A stretch of 64,000 nucleotides of DNA, from contig CAILTK010000090.1 of assembly GCA_903837135.1 (NCBI GenBank), positions 1-64,000 of the forward strand. Direction: 5' to 3'. Source of the DNA: an uncultured Caulobacterales bacterium (GTDB taxonomy: Bacteria > Pseudomonadota > Alphaproteobacteria > Caulobacterales > Caulobacteraceae). This document shows, in pieces, positions 17,641 to 25,665 of the stretch; within the stretch, counting starts at the first letter, position 1; each line of letters starts with the position of its first letter. The notes below the pieces were generated by a model. That model was not told the origin of the DNA. It saw only the letters and a program-made list of their open reading frames with translations, and did not search any database. The translations under genes and the position numbers were made by a program.

Positions 17641-18042
17641 ATGGCGCAGGAATACGCTATCGACGGGACTCAGACCGTTTCACTCGAAGCGTTCTTTGAG
17701 CAATTTAATAATGTAGCTCTCTCGGGTCGATGGGGGCGAAATCTCGACGCCTTCAATGATGTCCTGAGAGGTGGCTTTGGAACCCCCGACGAAGGATTCG
17801 TTCTTCGCTGGACGAACTCTGAGACTTCAAAGAAGCTGCTAGGCTATCCAGAAACAGTGCGGCAACTGCAATTAAGACTTGATCGCTGTCACCCGGATAA
17901 CCGGGAAAATGTTCGGCGCCAGCTTGCTGATGCTAGCCGAGGGGTAGGGCCTACGGTTTTCGATTGGCTGATGGAAATCATCGCCGTCCACGGAGTTGGT
18001 GGAGAAGAAGCCGTCGATAACGTCCAACTAATTCTGGAATAG
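17641..18042 (+). CDS. Barstar-family (ribonuclease inhibitor-like) passenger protein
   Basis: 133 residues. The stretch LDAFNDVLRGGFG lines up with barstar's LDALWDCL helix, keeping both Asp residues (barstar Asp35 and Asp39, the latter the key barnase contact). EGFVLRWTNSETSKKLLG and the C-terminal VQLILE match the fold's strands. By family it would neutralise a barnase-like RNase. No RNase gene is nearby, so it is an orphan inhibitor. Lower GC and codon use unlike the flanks (AATTTAATAATGTAG near 17702) suit a transferred gene. It lies inside insertion element 1, opposite in strand to the transposase. Confidence 0.75.
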   Translation: MAQEYAIDGTQTVSLEAFFEQFNNVALSGRWGRNLDAFNDVLRGGFGTPDEGFVLRWTNSETSKKLLGYPETVRQLQLRLDRCHPDNRENVRRQLADASRGVGPTVFDWLMEIIAVHGVGGEEAVDNVQLILE

Positions 18043-18087
18043 ACCGACGACGTATTCTACAGACCGCGCCCGTCTAGGTTCGGCGCA

Positions 18088-19346
18088 TCATCCAACGCTG
18101 AACATATGCCTGCTCTGGTCGCGCCGCTTAGGGCCCTTGCTGGTGCGCATGCCGGGCGGCTCCGACTGCTGGCTCTCGCGGATCAGCGTTAGCAGGCCTC
18201 CCAGGCGTTTGTTCTCCAGCACGGCCGTCTCGGTGACACGGCGCAGCTTATCGAAGGTGCGGTAGGGCATGCTGCGGCCCTTGTCGCGGACCTCCAAGCG
18301 CCCATCAGGGAAGTCCACGACCTCGACCCGCCGGCCGATCGCGGCCTGGGCGAACTCGGACGGTTCGATCATGAAGAGGATGTTGTCTGGAGAGTGAGGG
18401 ACTGCGACAGGGTCCGCTCTGCGCGCCAGGTGAAGGCTTCGTCGAGCCGGTCCCTGGGCTGCATCGGACGGTGCAGGTCCTTGTCGTTGAACGGCGCCTT
18501 GGCGAAGCGGGCGTTGTAGTCGGCGATGAAGGTCGGCAGGAAGGCGTTGCCAGCCTCCATGGTGCTGACGCCGGCGAGCCTGAGCTCCTTCACCAGGCGA
18601 TCCTGCAGGGTCTTGTTGGCGCGTTCGACGCGGCCCTTGGCCTGGCTGGAGTTGGCGCAGATGATCTCGATCGTCAGCGCCTTCAGCGCGCGGCCGAACT
18701 GGGTCATGCCGTCGCCATGGAGCCCGGCCGGCTTGTTCACCCGGAAGACTGCGTGCTTGTCGGTGTAGAACGCCACGGGCTTGCCGTGCGCCTCGATGTA
18801 TCGCTGCGTGGCGTTGAAGTAGGCGAATGTCGACTCCGACTGGACGAACTGCAGGTGCATCAGCCGACTGGTGGCGTCGTCGATGAAGACGAGGAGGGTA
18901 CAGCTCGGCCCGCGATCCTCGAACCAGTAATGCTCCGAGCCGTCGACCTGGACGAGCTCGCCCACGCACTCCCGTCGATAGCGGGGCTGGTAGACCCGGC
19001 CGCGACGCTTCTGGCGGTCTGCCCAGAGGCCGGCGTCGAGCATCCAGACCCGCAGGGTCTCGCGGGAAATGGTGAGGCCGTGCTGCTCGCGGAGCTTCTC
19101 GGCGGCCAACGTCGGGCCGAAGTCGGCGTAGCGCTCCTTGACGATGGCCATAGCTGCCAGGCGCACGTCATCGGGCGTCTTGCGGTTACTGGGTTTGCCG
19201 CGCTTCTTCGAGATCAGGCCATCGGCGCCGCGGAGGCGGTAGGCCTTCAGCAGTCGCCAGACCTGTCGCTCAGTGAGCCCGAGGACCTGGGCGGCGGCGC
19301 GCACTGGCATCCGCTCGTGGTCCACGTCTCGCAGATTGCTGCTACA
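18088..19346 (-). pseudogene. ISNCY/IS1202-family transposase, 5'-deleted and frameshifted (element 1)
   Basis: The DDE integrase core is readable: GELVQVDGSEHYWFEDRGP, LVFIDDATSRLMHL, AFYTDKHAVFRVN and GRVERANKTLQDRLVKELRLAG (the D, D, E region). Compared with element 3, about 4 bases are missing near 18387-18391 (TTGTCTGGAG against TTGTCGTATTGGAG), which breaks the frame in ...TLQ|YDNILFM. The rest, EPSEFAQAAIGRRVEVVDFPDG to HMFSVG, continues in another frame to 18088. The start codon and first ~20 residues are gone; homology begins around MPVRAAAQVLGLTERQ, and the remaining frame reads out through the element end. Confidence 0.9.
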
Positions 19347-19410
19347 CGCATTGTCTACGCCGGATAGAGAAGACACTTTGTGTCACCGTTAGAGATGACA
19401 CAAAACGCCT

Positions 19411-19538
19411 GGTGTCGGGGCGGCGGGCGGGTGCGGAGCCCTCAGGCCGCGCAGAGCCCGACTGCTGCGCCGGCGCACTGACGGATCAGCTTCGTCCTTT
19501 GTTTTCCGAGTGCGCCGTCAGGCGCGCGAGGCACGTAG
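19411..19538. repeat. Subterminal structured repeat, copy B
   Basis: About 128 bases, diverged from copies A and C but keeping GCGCAGAGCCCGAC, TCAGCTTCGTC, TTTTCCGAGTGCG and GCGCGAGGCACGTAG. The hairpin is GCGCC-GTCA-GGCGC at 19512-19525. Confidence 0.65.
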
Positions 19539-19561
19539 AACGCCCGGTGCGTGTTTGAATT

Positions 19562-20668
19562 CTACGGCAGGCTGTATCTAACCACTCCGGTGTTCGTCAT
19601 GACGAGCAGCACAGATTCAGTTTCAAAGGCAATCCTTCGAGGCGCATTTGAAAATCTGGCGTCGAGTCTGAATGAAGATACCGGCTTCATGGTCTTGGCA
19701 TCGAAAATCTGGGCTAGAGAAGAACCTTGGAGCACCGCGAATTTCGCGCCTGTTGGTGATGACGCCATAGAGAGTGGCAAGCAGGCACGATTGTGCAGGT
19801 CGATTGTTTTTCCGTCCGACACGCGCACGAGCTTCGGCACGGCGTCTTCGCTAGAGAAATCGATCATTCGATTCTCCTCTGCTGACGCAGGGCCATGGTC
19901 CGTCAGTCGCAGAAGGAAAAGCTCGCTGCCGACCCGAAGGGGCGCTCGCTCCGAACCTATAGGCGATGTAACAACCGCCCCAGCCGCTTCGACGGCCGCG
20001 AGAGATGTGAACACCTCCGGCCCACGCATGAAACTCTCGCCAAGTTGATCGGATATCGCTTCGCGGCCCGTTGAGGGCAATTTGTCGTGGATCGTCCTAA
20101 AGAGCTCGAACCCACGGTCTGTTTGGTGGAATGCTATGACAACTTGTCGACGACAATCATGAACCCACAATTCGTTACCAATCCACTGGTTAGAACATGG
20201 ATTCTCGACCCCTTTGACCTCGAACAGCTTCTTCTCACTCAGGTCGTAAACGTGAAACGGGCCAAAAGCATCCAGCCAAGTCACGAAGTGTCCGTCCCTG
20301 GAGAGCTTCAACGAGCCATCTACTAGCGCTCCGTCAATCGCCAAAGAGGTTGGCGTAGACTGGATGCCGGCTGGAAAGATGAGCACATGGCTGTCGCCGG
20401 ACCTAAGTACAGTAAGAGCGATCTGGCCTTGGGCTGTGGTTGCGATATCGGCTGTGCCTTCTCCGAATTTTACAAAGATAGAATGCGTCGAAATATTCGG
20501 AGCCAATGGGCAGACGCGCTGAACCACTTTCTGCGTTTCATCGAAAGCCGATTGCAGGCCTGCATACATGCGGGCGTCCGCGTCTTGCGCGATAGCTGGG
20601 GCGCATGACATCAGCGCTAAAAATACGCTCGTCGCGAGCGCCGTTGTGAATACAGATTTCTTTTGCAT
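19562..20668 (-). CDS. Secreted protein of unknown function, beta-propeller-like (passenger of element 2)
   Basis: 368 residues. ATG at 20668 follows GGGGAG. A signal peptide MQKKSVFTTALATSVFLALMSCAPAIAQ is clear; MSCAP could be a lipobox, but the AIAQ|D cleavage site is also good. The mature part contains repeated short strands of WD/TolB-propeller character (LSRDGHFVTWLDAFGPFHVYDLSE, ASSPTGAKFAVLQGSSLAQIFDAKTMKP). I know no family match. The GC content is lower than in the flanking genes, as for the other two passengers. It is on the same strand as, and 25 bases from, the transposase of element 2. Confidence 0.7.
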   Translation of the reverse strand: MQKKSVFTTALATSVFLALMSCAPAIAQDADARMYAGLQSAFDETQKVVQRVCPLAPNISTHSIFVKFGEGTADIATTAQGQIALTVLRSGDSHVLIFPAGIQSTPTSLAIDGALVDGSLKLSRDGHFVTWLDAFGPFHVYDLSEKKLFEVKGVENPCSNQWIGNELWVHDCRRQVVIAFHQTDRGFELFRTIHDKLPSTGREAISDQLGESFMRGPEVFTSLAAVEAAGAVVTSPIGSERAPLRVGSELFLLRLTDHGPASAEENRMIDFSSEDAVPKLVRVSDGKTIDLHNRACLPLSMASSPTGAKFAVLQGSSLAQIFDAKTMKPVSSFRLDARFSNAPRRIAFETESVLLVMTNTGVVRYSLP

Positions 20669-20692
20669 GCCAAAGCTCCCCTAGGTGCAACA

Positions 20693-22021
20693 TCACCTGG
20701 AAGCGCCTTCTCCAGCAAGGGGTGGCTCACCCGTTCCAAATATGTGTCCGACCTGCGCCGTTCTGGCTGGAGCCTTGCGGCTACGCAGCTTCGGCTGCAA
20801 CTCGGCCTGCATCGCCCGGCACATCTCAAGCGCTTCGCTGAGCCGCTTGTTCTCGACGATGGCGCCCTGATCGACACGGGTGATGCGGTCGAAGGTCCGG
20901 TAGGGCAGGGCCAGGCCCTGGTGACGGACCTCGATGCGGCCGTCCGGGAAGTCGTAGACGGTGACCTTCTTGCGCGGCAGGGCGCGCGTGATCTCGTTCG
21001 GCTCGAGAATGAACATCACGCGGTCGTACTGAACCGTCAGCGACTGGGTGACGGTGCGCTCGACGCGCCAGGCGAAGCTGCCGTCCAGATCATCATGCGG
21101 CGCGAGCGGCCGGTGCAGATCCTTGTCGTTGCGGGCCGGCTTGGCGAAGCGGCGGTTGTAGTCGGCCATGAAGGCCGGAAGCAGGGCGTTGCCGGCGTCG
21201 ATGTCGTTGGCGCCGGCCAGGCGTAGCTCCTTCACCAGGCGGTCCTGCAGCGTCTTGTGGGCGCGCTCGACCCGGCCCTTGGCCTGGGGCGCGTTGGCGC
21301 AAAGGATGTCGATGTTGAGCTCGTGCAGGGCGCGGCCGAACTGCGTCATGCCGCCTTCGGCCTGCTCGGGCTTGTTGGTGCGGAAGACCGAGTGCTTGTC
21401 GCTATAGAGGGCGATGGGCTTGCCGTGGTCCTCCAGATAGGTCCGGGCGGCCTGGAAATAGGCGAAGGCGCTCTCGCTGGCGACGAAGCTCAGGTGCATC
21501 AGGCGGCTGGTGGCGTCGTCCACGAACACCAGCAGGGTGCACTGCGGGCCGCGATCCTCGAACCACCAGTGCTCGCAGCCGTCGACCTGGACCAGCTCGC
21601 CGAGGCAATCGCGCCGATGGCGAGGCTGGTGGACGCGCTTGATACGGTCACGCCGGCGGACCCAGATGCCGTCGTCGATCATCCACTGACGCAGCGTCTC
21701 GACGCCGATCGGCAGGCCGTGAACCTCGGCCAGCTTCTCGGCCGCCAGCGTCGGCCCGAAATCCTCGTAGCGCTCGCGGACGATGGCCAGGCAGGTCTGG
21801 CGGAAGGCCGCGCCGTGAGCGCGGTTGCTGGGCTTGTCACGGCGCTTGGAGATCAGGGCGTCCGGGCCGTCGGCGCGGAAGGCGTCGAGCAACCGGTAGA
21901 CCTAGCGGGGCTGCAAACCCATCAGCGCCGCGGCGTCCTCAACGCGGGTCCGGCCGTCGGCCAGGTCGATCATCACGCGCAGCCGGCTGAGCTCTGTGCG
22001 GCTCATCGTAATCACCGTCAT
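20693..22021 (-). pseudogene. ISNCY/IS1202-family transposase with an internal amber codon (element 2)
   Basis: The frame starts at ATG 22021 (MTVITMSRTELSRLRVM) and would give about 440 residues. An in-frame TAG at 21902-21904 interrupts the N-terminal helix-turn-helix where the family reads RQVYRLL, so it looks like a CAG-to-TAG change. After it the DDE core is complete: GELVQVDGCEHWWFEDRGP, LVFVDDATSRLMHL, ALYSDKHSVFRTN, GRVERAHKTLQDRLVKELRLAG. The protein ends GHIFGTGEPPLAGEGASR. It differs substantially from the transposases of elements 1 and 3, so this is not a recent copy of either. Confidence 0.88.
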
Positions 22022-22176
22022 CCGCCGTCACCCTCAGCGCCGAAGCCAAAAGGGACGGTTGCGCCATCTCAATCGGTGAGGCCGGTGACATCTCTATCGA
22101 TGATCCACACGCATTGTCTACGCCGGTTAGAGATGTCGCGCTGGGCGCCAGTTAGAAATGTCACCCACCAGCGTTT

Positions 22177-22299
22177 GGTGTCGGGCGGCGGGCGGGCGCG
22201 TAGCCTTCAAATCGCGCAGAGCCCGACCGCCGCCCGATGCACGGGCAGGGCAGCTTCGTCTCTGTTTTCCGAGTGCGCGTTAGCGCGCGAGGCACGTAG
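22177..22299. repeat. Subterminal structured repeat, copy C
   Basis: About 123 bases. A perfect 11-bp stem is formed by TCGGGCGGCGG and CCGCCGCCCGA. The second hairpin is GCGC-GTTA-GCGC at 22275-22286: relative to copies A and B one C and its partner G are both missing, a paired change that keeps the stem. Confidence 0.65.
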
Positions 22300-22347
22300 A
22301 AGTCACGCGCCTGCGGACTTCGCCGCCAATCAGGAGCAGAGGGCGAA

Positions 22348-22788
22348 TTACTTCGGGCAGACGACGGGATTTTCTCCGTCTTTGGTCTGGATCGTATTCA
22401 CGACGAAGAAATTGACGGGCATGGGCCGAGACATGCCGAACACGTGCGCGCTCTTTCTGGTAATCGTACCTGTAAACGTGCCAGAAAAATGATCTCCCAT
22501 TAGATTGCCGCCACACTTTTCTCTAAAGGCGTCGTGAAACGCGGCAATCGTGGCGCGCGCGTCGTCGCCAATAACGGTTCTAAGAGTCATATCGCACGCC
22601 GGAAGTTCAAACTCTGAGAGATGCATCCCGTCTGAGGCGTACACCCCCGCTATCGAATATATTCGCCCGCTCGGAAATTTGGTCCGCTTTGCGAGCCGGC
22701 ACGCTGCCTTCGGTTCAAGGACTTGGGGCGCGCCCAATTTGCCAGCCGATGACATCAGCGTGAGGCCGACAGCGATTGTTGCGAGCAT
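22348..22788 (-). CDS. Small secreted protein of unknown function (passenger of element 3)
   Basis: 146 residues with an N-terminal signal-like stretch MLATIAVGLTLMSSAGKLGA and a mature part with four Cys (KAACRL, LPACDM, EKCGGN, VVCPK) that could form two disulfides. FSGTFTGTITRKSAHVFG suggests beta strands. I recognise no family. Its GC content is lower than that of the chromosome around the island. It is on the same strand as the element 3 transposase, 34 bases downstream of which the reading order continues. Confidence 0.6.
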   Translation of the reverse strand: MLATIAVGLTLMSSAGKLGAPQVLEPKAACRLAKRTKFPSGRIYSIAGVYASDGMHLSEFELPACDMTLRTVIGDDARATIAAFHDAFREKCGGNLMGDHFSGTFTGTITRKSAHVFGMSRPMPVNFFVVNTIQTKDGENPVVCPK

Positions 22789-22821
22789 TCGTGGACTCCC
22801 TTGGTCCTTTTGCTCGCTAGC

Positions 22822-24120
22822 TTAGCCGACCTCAAACATATGCCCAGTCTGATCACGCCGCTTCGGGCCCTTGCTGGTGCGCATGCCGGGCGGCTGGGTC
22901 TGCTGGCTCTCACGGATCAGAGTGAGCAGGCCGCCCAGGCGCTTGTTCTCAAGCACGGCAGTTTCTGTGACGCGCCGAAGCCTGTCGAACGTACGATAGG
23001 GCATGCTACGGCCTTTGTAGCGCACCTCCAGCCGACCATCGGGGAAGTCCACGACCTCGACCCGCCGGCCGATCGCGGCCTGGGCGAACTCGGATGGCTC
23101 GATCATGAAGAGGATGTTGTCGTATTGGAGGGTGAGGGACTGCGATAGCGTCCGCTCGGCGCGCCAAGTGAAGGCCTCGTCCAGCCGATCTCGCGGCTGC
23201 ATGGGCCGATGCAGGTCCTTCTCGTTGAACGGCGCCTTGGCGAAGCGGGCGTTGTAGTCGGCTATGAAGGCCGGCAGGAACGCGTTGCCGTCGTCCATGG
23301 TGCTGACGCCCGCGAGCCGTAGCTCCTTCACCAGGCGGTCCTGCAAGGTCTTGTTGGCGCGCTCGACGCGGCCCTTGGCCTGGCTTGAGTTGGCGCAGAT
23401 GATCTCGATGCTCAGCGCCTTCAGGGCGCGGCCGAACTGGGTCATGCCGTCGCCGTGCAGGCCGCTGGGCTTGTTGACCCGGAAGACCGCGTGCTTGTCG
23501 GTGTAGAAGGCCACCGGCTTGCCGTGCTGCTCCAGATATCGCTGCGTGGCGTTGAAGTAGGCGAAGGTCGATTCCGACTGCACGAACTGCAAGTGCATCA
23601 GCCGGCTGGTGGCGTCGTCGATGAAGACGAGCAGGGTGCATTGCGGACCGCGATCCTCGAACCACCAATGCTCGGAGCCGTCGACCTGGACCAGCTCGCC
23701 GACGCACTCCCGGCGATATCGGGGCTGGTAGACCCGGCCGCGGCGCTTCACCCGATCCGCCCAGAGGCCGGCGTCGAGCATCCACAGCCGCAGTGTCTCG
23801 CGGCCGACGGTGATGCCGTGGACCTCGCGCAGCTTCTCGGCGGCGAGCGTCGGGCCGAAGTCCGGGTACTTCGTGCGGATCAGCTCCAGGACCTAATCCT
23901 TGAGGCCGGTCGGCATCTGACGGTTGCTCGGTCGGCCGCGCTTCTTGGAGATCAGCGCTGTGGCGCCGTGCTCTTGGTAGGCCTTGGCCAGGCGCTGGAC
24001 CTGGCGGCGCTCCAGACCGAGCAGCTCCGCTGCCGCCGGGGTGGTGAGGCGTCCGCTACTCAGATCGCGAAGGATCTCCAGCCGAGACAGCTCCTTGTCG
24101 CTCATGAAATGTAACGTCAT
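22822..24120 (-). pseudogene. ISNCY/IS1202-family transposase with an internal amber codon (element 3)
   Basis: ATG at 24120 opens MTLHFMSDKELSRLEILRDL, then the helix-turn-helix TTPAAAELLGLERRQVQRLAKAY and the linker LISKKRGRPSNRQMP. A TAG at 23893-23895 interrupts after GLKD; the same frame then continues with VLELIRTKYPDFGPTLAAEKL and the full DDE core (GELVQVDGSEHWWFEDRGP, LVFIDDATSRLMHL, AFYTDKHAVFRVN, GRVERANKTLQDRLVKELRLAG) to HMFEVG at 22822. Apart from this single stop it is complete (about 432 codons), so it decayed only recently or depends on readthrough. Confidence 0.9.
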
Positions 24121-24205
24121 CCTGGAGGCCTCCCGCGCAAACGCGAGAGAGGGTGACATCTCTAAATGGCACGGTGCGACATTACTAAATGGGCGCTACA
24201 CGCAT

Positions 24206-24233
24206 TTTGCGCCTAAGGAAGATTATCACAAAT
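24206..24233 (+). other. dif: dif-like Xer recombination site (probable chromosomal dif)
   Basis: The left (XerC-type) arm TTTGCGCCTAA at 24206-24216, a 6-base centre GGAAGA, and the right (XerD-type) arm TTATCACAAAT at 24223-24233. Against the proteobacterial dif consensus the left arm keeps T-[GT]-CGC-x-TAA and the right arm TTAT-xxx-AAAT. It lies exactly one 5-bp CGCAT after insertion element 3, the spacing reported for IS1202-family elements beside Xer sites. GGGNAGGG octamers counted by eye are + at 6184, 7631, 7898, 13255, 13780, 16802, 20903 and 22243. They are - at 27982, 30410, 32137, 40199, 40426, 41814, 44991, 52025, 52288, 58889, 60493, 62224 and 63704. The exceptions, + at 52678 and 63717, lie on the right, the latter inside a hairpin. 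Confidence 0.7.
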
Positions 24234-24366
24234 GGGACGACCGCGCCGGTCTCAGGCCCGCGCCGCCGCCGTCCCGAAAGGCGCTCCTGGCGGCGCGCTG
24301 CAATTGCAGCCTTGGCGCGATGGGACTACCCTTCCGCAACGTCAGAACAATTGGGAGGATCATGCC

Positions 24367-24792
24367 ATGCGGTTCAGTCTCGTGAGCGCCGTCGCCGCCG
24401 TCAGCCTTCTGGGCGCCGGCCTGGCCCAGGCGGAAACCCTGTCCTTCATGGCCTCGCTCAAGGGCGCCGACGAAGTCCCGGCGACCGACAGCCCCGGCAC
24501 GGGCATGGTCATGGCCAAGCTCGACACCAAGACCAAGGTCTTCACCTACGACGTCACCTATTCGGGCCTGACCGGGCCGGCTATCGCCGCCCATTTCCAC
24601 GGACCGGCCGCGCCGGGCGCCAATGCGGGTCCGGTCGTTCCGTTGACCTCCCTGGCGACCCCGATCTCGGGATCGGCGACCCTGACCGACGCCCAGATCG
24701 CCGACCTCGAGGCCGGCAAATGGTACTTCAACATCCACACCGCGGCCCACAAGGGCGGCGAAGTGCGCGGCCAGCTGATGGCGATGAAATAG
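24367..24792 (+). CDS. Secreted CHRD-domain protein
   Basis: 141 residues, ATG 24367 after GGGAGGATC. The signal peptide is MRFSLVSAVAAVSLLGAGLAQA. The mature protein is a single CHRD domain: SFMASLKGADEVPATDSPGTGMVMAKLD, FTYDVTYSGLTGPAIAAHFHGPAAPGANAGPVVPL and the C-terminal WYFNIHTAAHKGGEVRGQL. The conserved His residues of AHFHGPA and NIHT are present. CHRD domains were first seen in chordin; bacterial ones are periplasmic or extracellular with no firm function. It is the first host gene to the right of the dif-like site. Confidence 0.9.
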   Translation: MRFSLVSAVAAVSLLGAGLAQAETLSFMASLKGADEVPATDSPGTGMVMAKLDTKTKVFTYDVTYSGLTGPAIAAHFHGPAAPGANAGPVVPLTSLATPISGSATLTDAQIADLEAGKWYFNIHTAAHKGGEVRGQLMAMK

Positions 24793-24855
24793 CGGATTGG
24801 GCCGCCGGAGAAACGGCCGAACCTTCTACAAGGTGAGAGAGCCCGGCCGCCGCCC

Positions 24856-25665
24856 TTACAGCGACACCTCGAAGCGCATGCCGTCGTAGGCCGGCTCGAC
24901 GCCCGGCGGCAGCTCGGCCGCCAGGGCGTGGTAGTCGAGGTCGATGTGCATGTTGGTCAGGATCCCGCGCCGGGGCTTGAGCTCGCCGATCCAGGCCAGC
25001 GCCTCGGCGACGGTGGCGTGGGTCGGGTGCGGCCGGTAGCGCAGGGCGTCGACGATGAACACCTCCACCCCCTCGAGCGCGGCCATGGCCGCGTCCGGCA
25101 GGCGCACCACGTCGCTGCTGTAGGCCACCGGACCGAAGCGGTAGCCGACGGAGCGCACGCCGCCGTGATCCTGGTCGAAGGTGATCACCGGGATCTCGCC
25201 GGAGGGGCCGTCGATGCGCCAGGGCTCGCCGTGCGGCGGCAGGCGGCGCGCGTCGCAGATCGGCGGATAGCCGCCCTCGCCTTCGAAGATGTAGCCGAAC
25301 CGCCGCATCATGGTGGCGTAGGTGGGCGCGTCCATCCAGCACGGGATCCGCGCGTGCGTCCGCATGAAGAAGGCGCGCAGGTCGTCGATCCCGTGGGTCT
25401 GGTCGGCATGGTCGTGGGTCAGCAGCGCCGCATCCACCCGCCGTACGCCCGCGGCGGCAGTCTGCAGCCGCAGGTCCGGCGACGTGTCGATCAGGATCGT
25501 GGTCTCATCCGACTGATCTGGTTCGCTTTTCCGCCGCACGAGTAAGCTGCAGCGCGAACGGCGGTTGCGCGGTTCCTCCGGGTCGCACGCGCCCCACTCG
25601 CCGTCCGCGCGCGGCACGCCGCCCGAGGAGCCGCAGCCGAGGATGGTGACCTCCAGCGCCGCCAT
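24856..25665 (-). CDS. Metallo-beta-lactamase-fold hydrolase (PhnP-like)
   Basis: 269 residues. ILGCGSSGGVPR near the N-terminus and the metal motif LLTHDHADQTHGIDDLR (HxHxDH) place it in the PhnP/MBL phosphodiesterase group. Further ligands are in FDQDHGGVRSVGYRF, YSSDVVRL and LTNMHIDLDY. These enzymes cleave cyclic nucleotide or phosphoribosyl phosphodiesters. The gene abuts tatD (stop and start 1 base apart), in the order tmk-holB-tatD-this gene found in many alphaproteobacteria. Confidence 0.88.
   Translation of the reverse strand: MAALEVTILGCGSSGGVPRADGEWGACDPEEPRNRRSRCSLLVRRKSEPDQSDETTILIDTSPDLRLQTAAAGVRRVDAALLTHDHADQTHGIDDLRAFFMRTHARIPCWMDAPTYATMMRRFGYIFEGEGGYPPICDARRLPPHGEPWRIDGPSGEIPVITFDQDHGGVRSVGYRFGPVAYSSDVVRLPDAAMAALEGVEVFIVDALRYRPHPTHATVAEALAWIGELKPRRGILTNMHIDLDYHALAAELPPGVEPAYDGMRFEVSL

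Larger units (their letters stand above)
17428..19346. mobile_element. ISNCY/IS1202-type element 1 (oldest, decayed) with barstar passenger
   Basis: The right end is ...GCTACA at 19346, followed by CGCAT (19347-19351) and then the left end of element 2. The left end is placed by alignment with element 2: GAGAAGAC at 17443-17450 and TGTCACCGTCAGAGATGAC at 17457-17475 match subterminal sequence there, but the terminal TGT is not clear, so the left limit is good to a few bases. It holds a structured subterminal repeat, a barstar-like gene on the + strand and a frameshifted, 5'-deleted transposase on the - strand. This element is farthest from the dif-like site and most degraded. Confidence 0.75.
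19352..22109. mobile_element. ISNCY/IS1202-type element 2 with secreted-protein passenger
   Basis: The left end is TGTCTACGCCGGATAGAG at 19352 and the right end ...GATCCACA at 22109. Read inward from the right, TGTGGATC...GATAGAGATGTCAC matches the left-end pattern TGT...TAGAGATG, giving imperfect terminal inverted repeats with internal TAGAGATG motifs. CGCAT flanks it on both sides (19347-19351 and 22110-22114). It holds subterminal repeat B, a 368-residue secreted protein gene and a transposase with one internal stop. Length 2758 bases. Confidence 0.85.
22115..24200. mobile_element. ISNCY/IS1202-type element 3 (adjacent to dif) with secreted-protein passenger
   Basis: The left end is TGTCTACGCCGGTTAGAG at 22115 and the right end ...GGGCGCTACA at 24200. 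Read inward, the right end TGTAGCGCCCATTTAG...AATGTCGC...TTTAGAGATGTCAC pairs with the left end TGTC...GTTAGAGATGTCGC...GTTAGAAATGTCAC. CGCAT flanks it at 22110-22114 and 24201-24205. It holds repeat C, a 146-residue secreted protein gene and a transposase with one internal stop. It sits 5 bases from the XerC arm of the dif-like site. Length 2086 bases. Confidence 0.88.

Noticed and set aside
17583..22299. GCCTAAC/GTTAGGC in the subterminal repeats resembling integron attC core sites, with cargo genes as cassettes
   Set aside because: The AAC/GTT triplet is not kept in copy B (GCCTGAC), no partner core site exists at the proper distance in copies B and C, and no integrase is present. The insertion-element ends and CGCAT joints explain the layout better.
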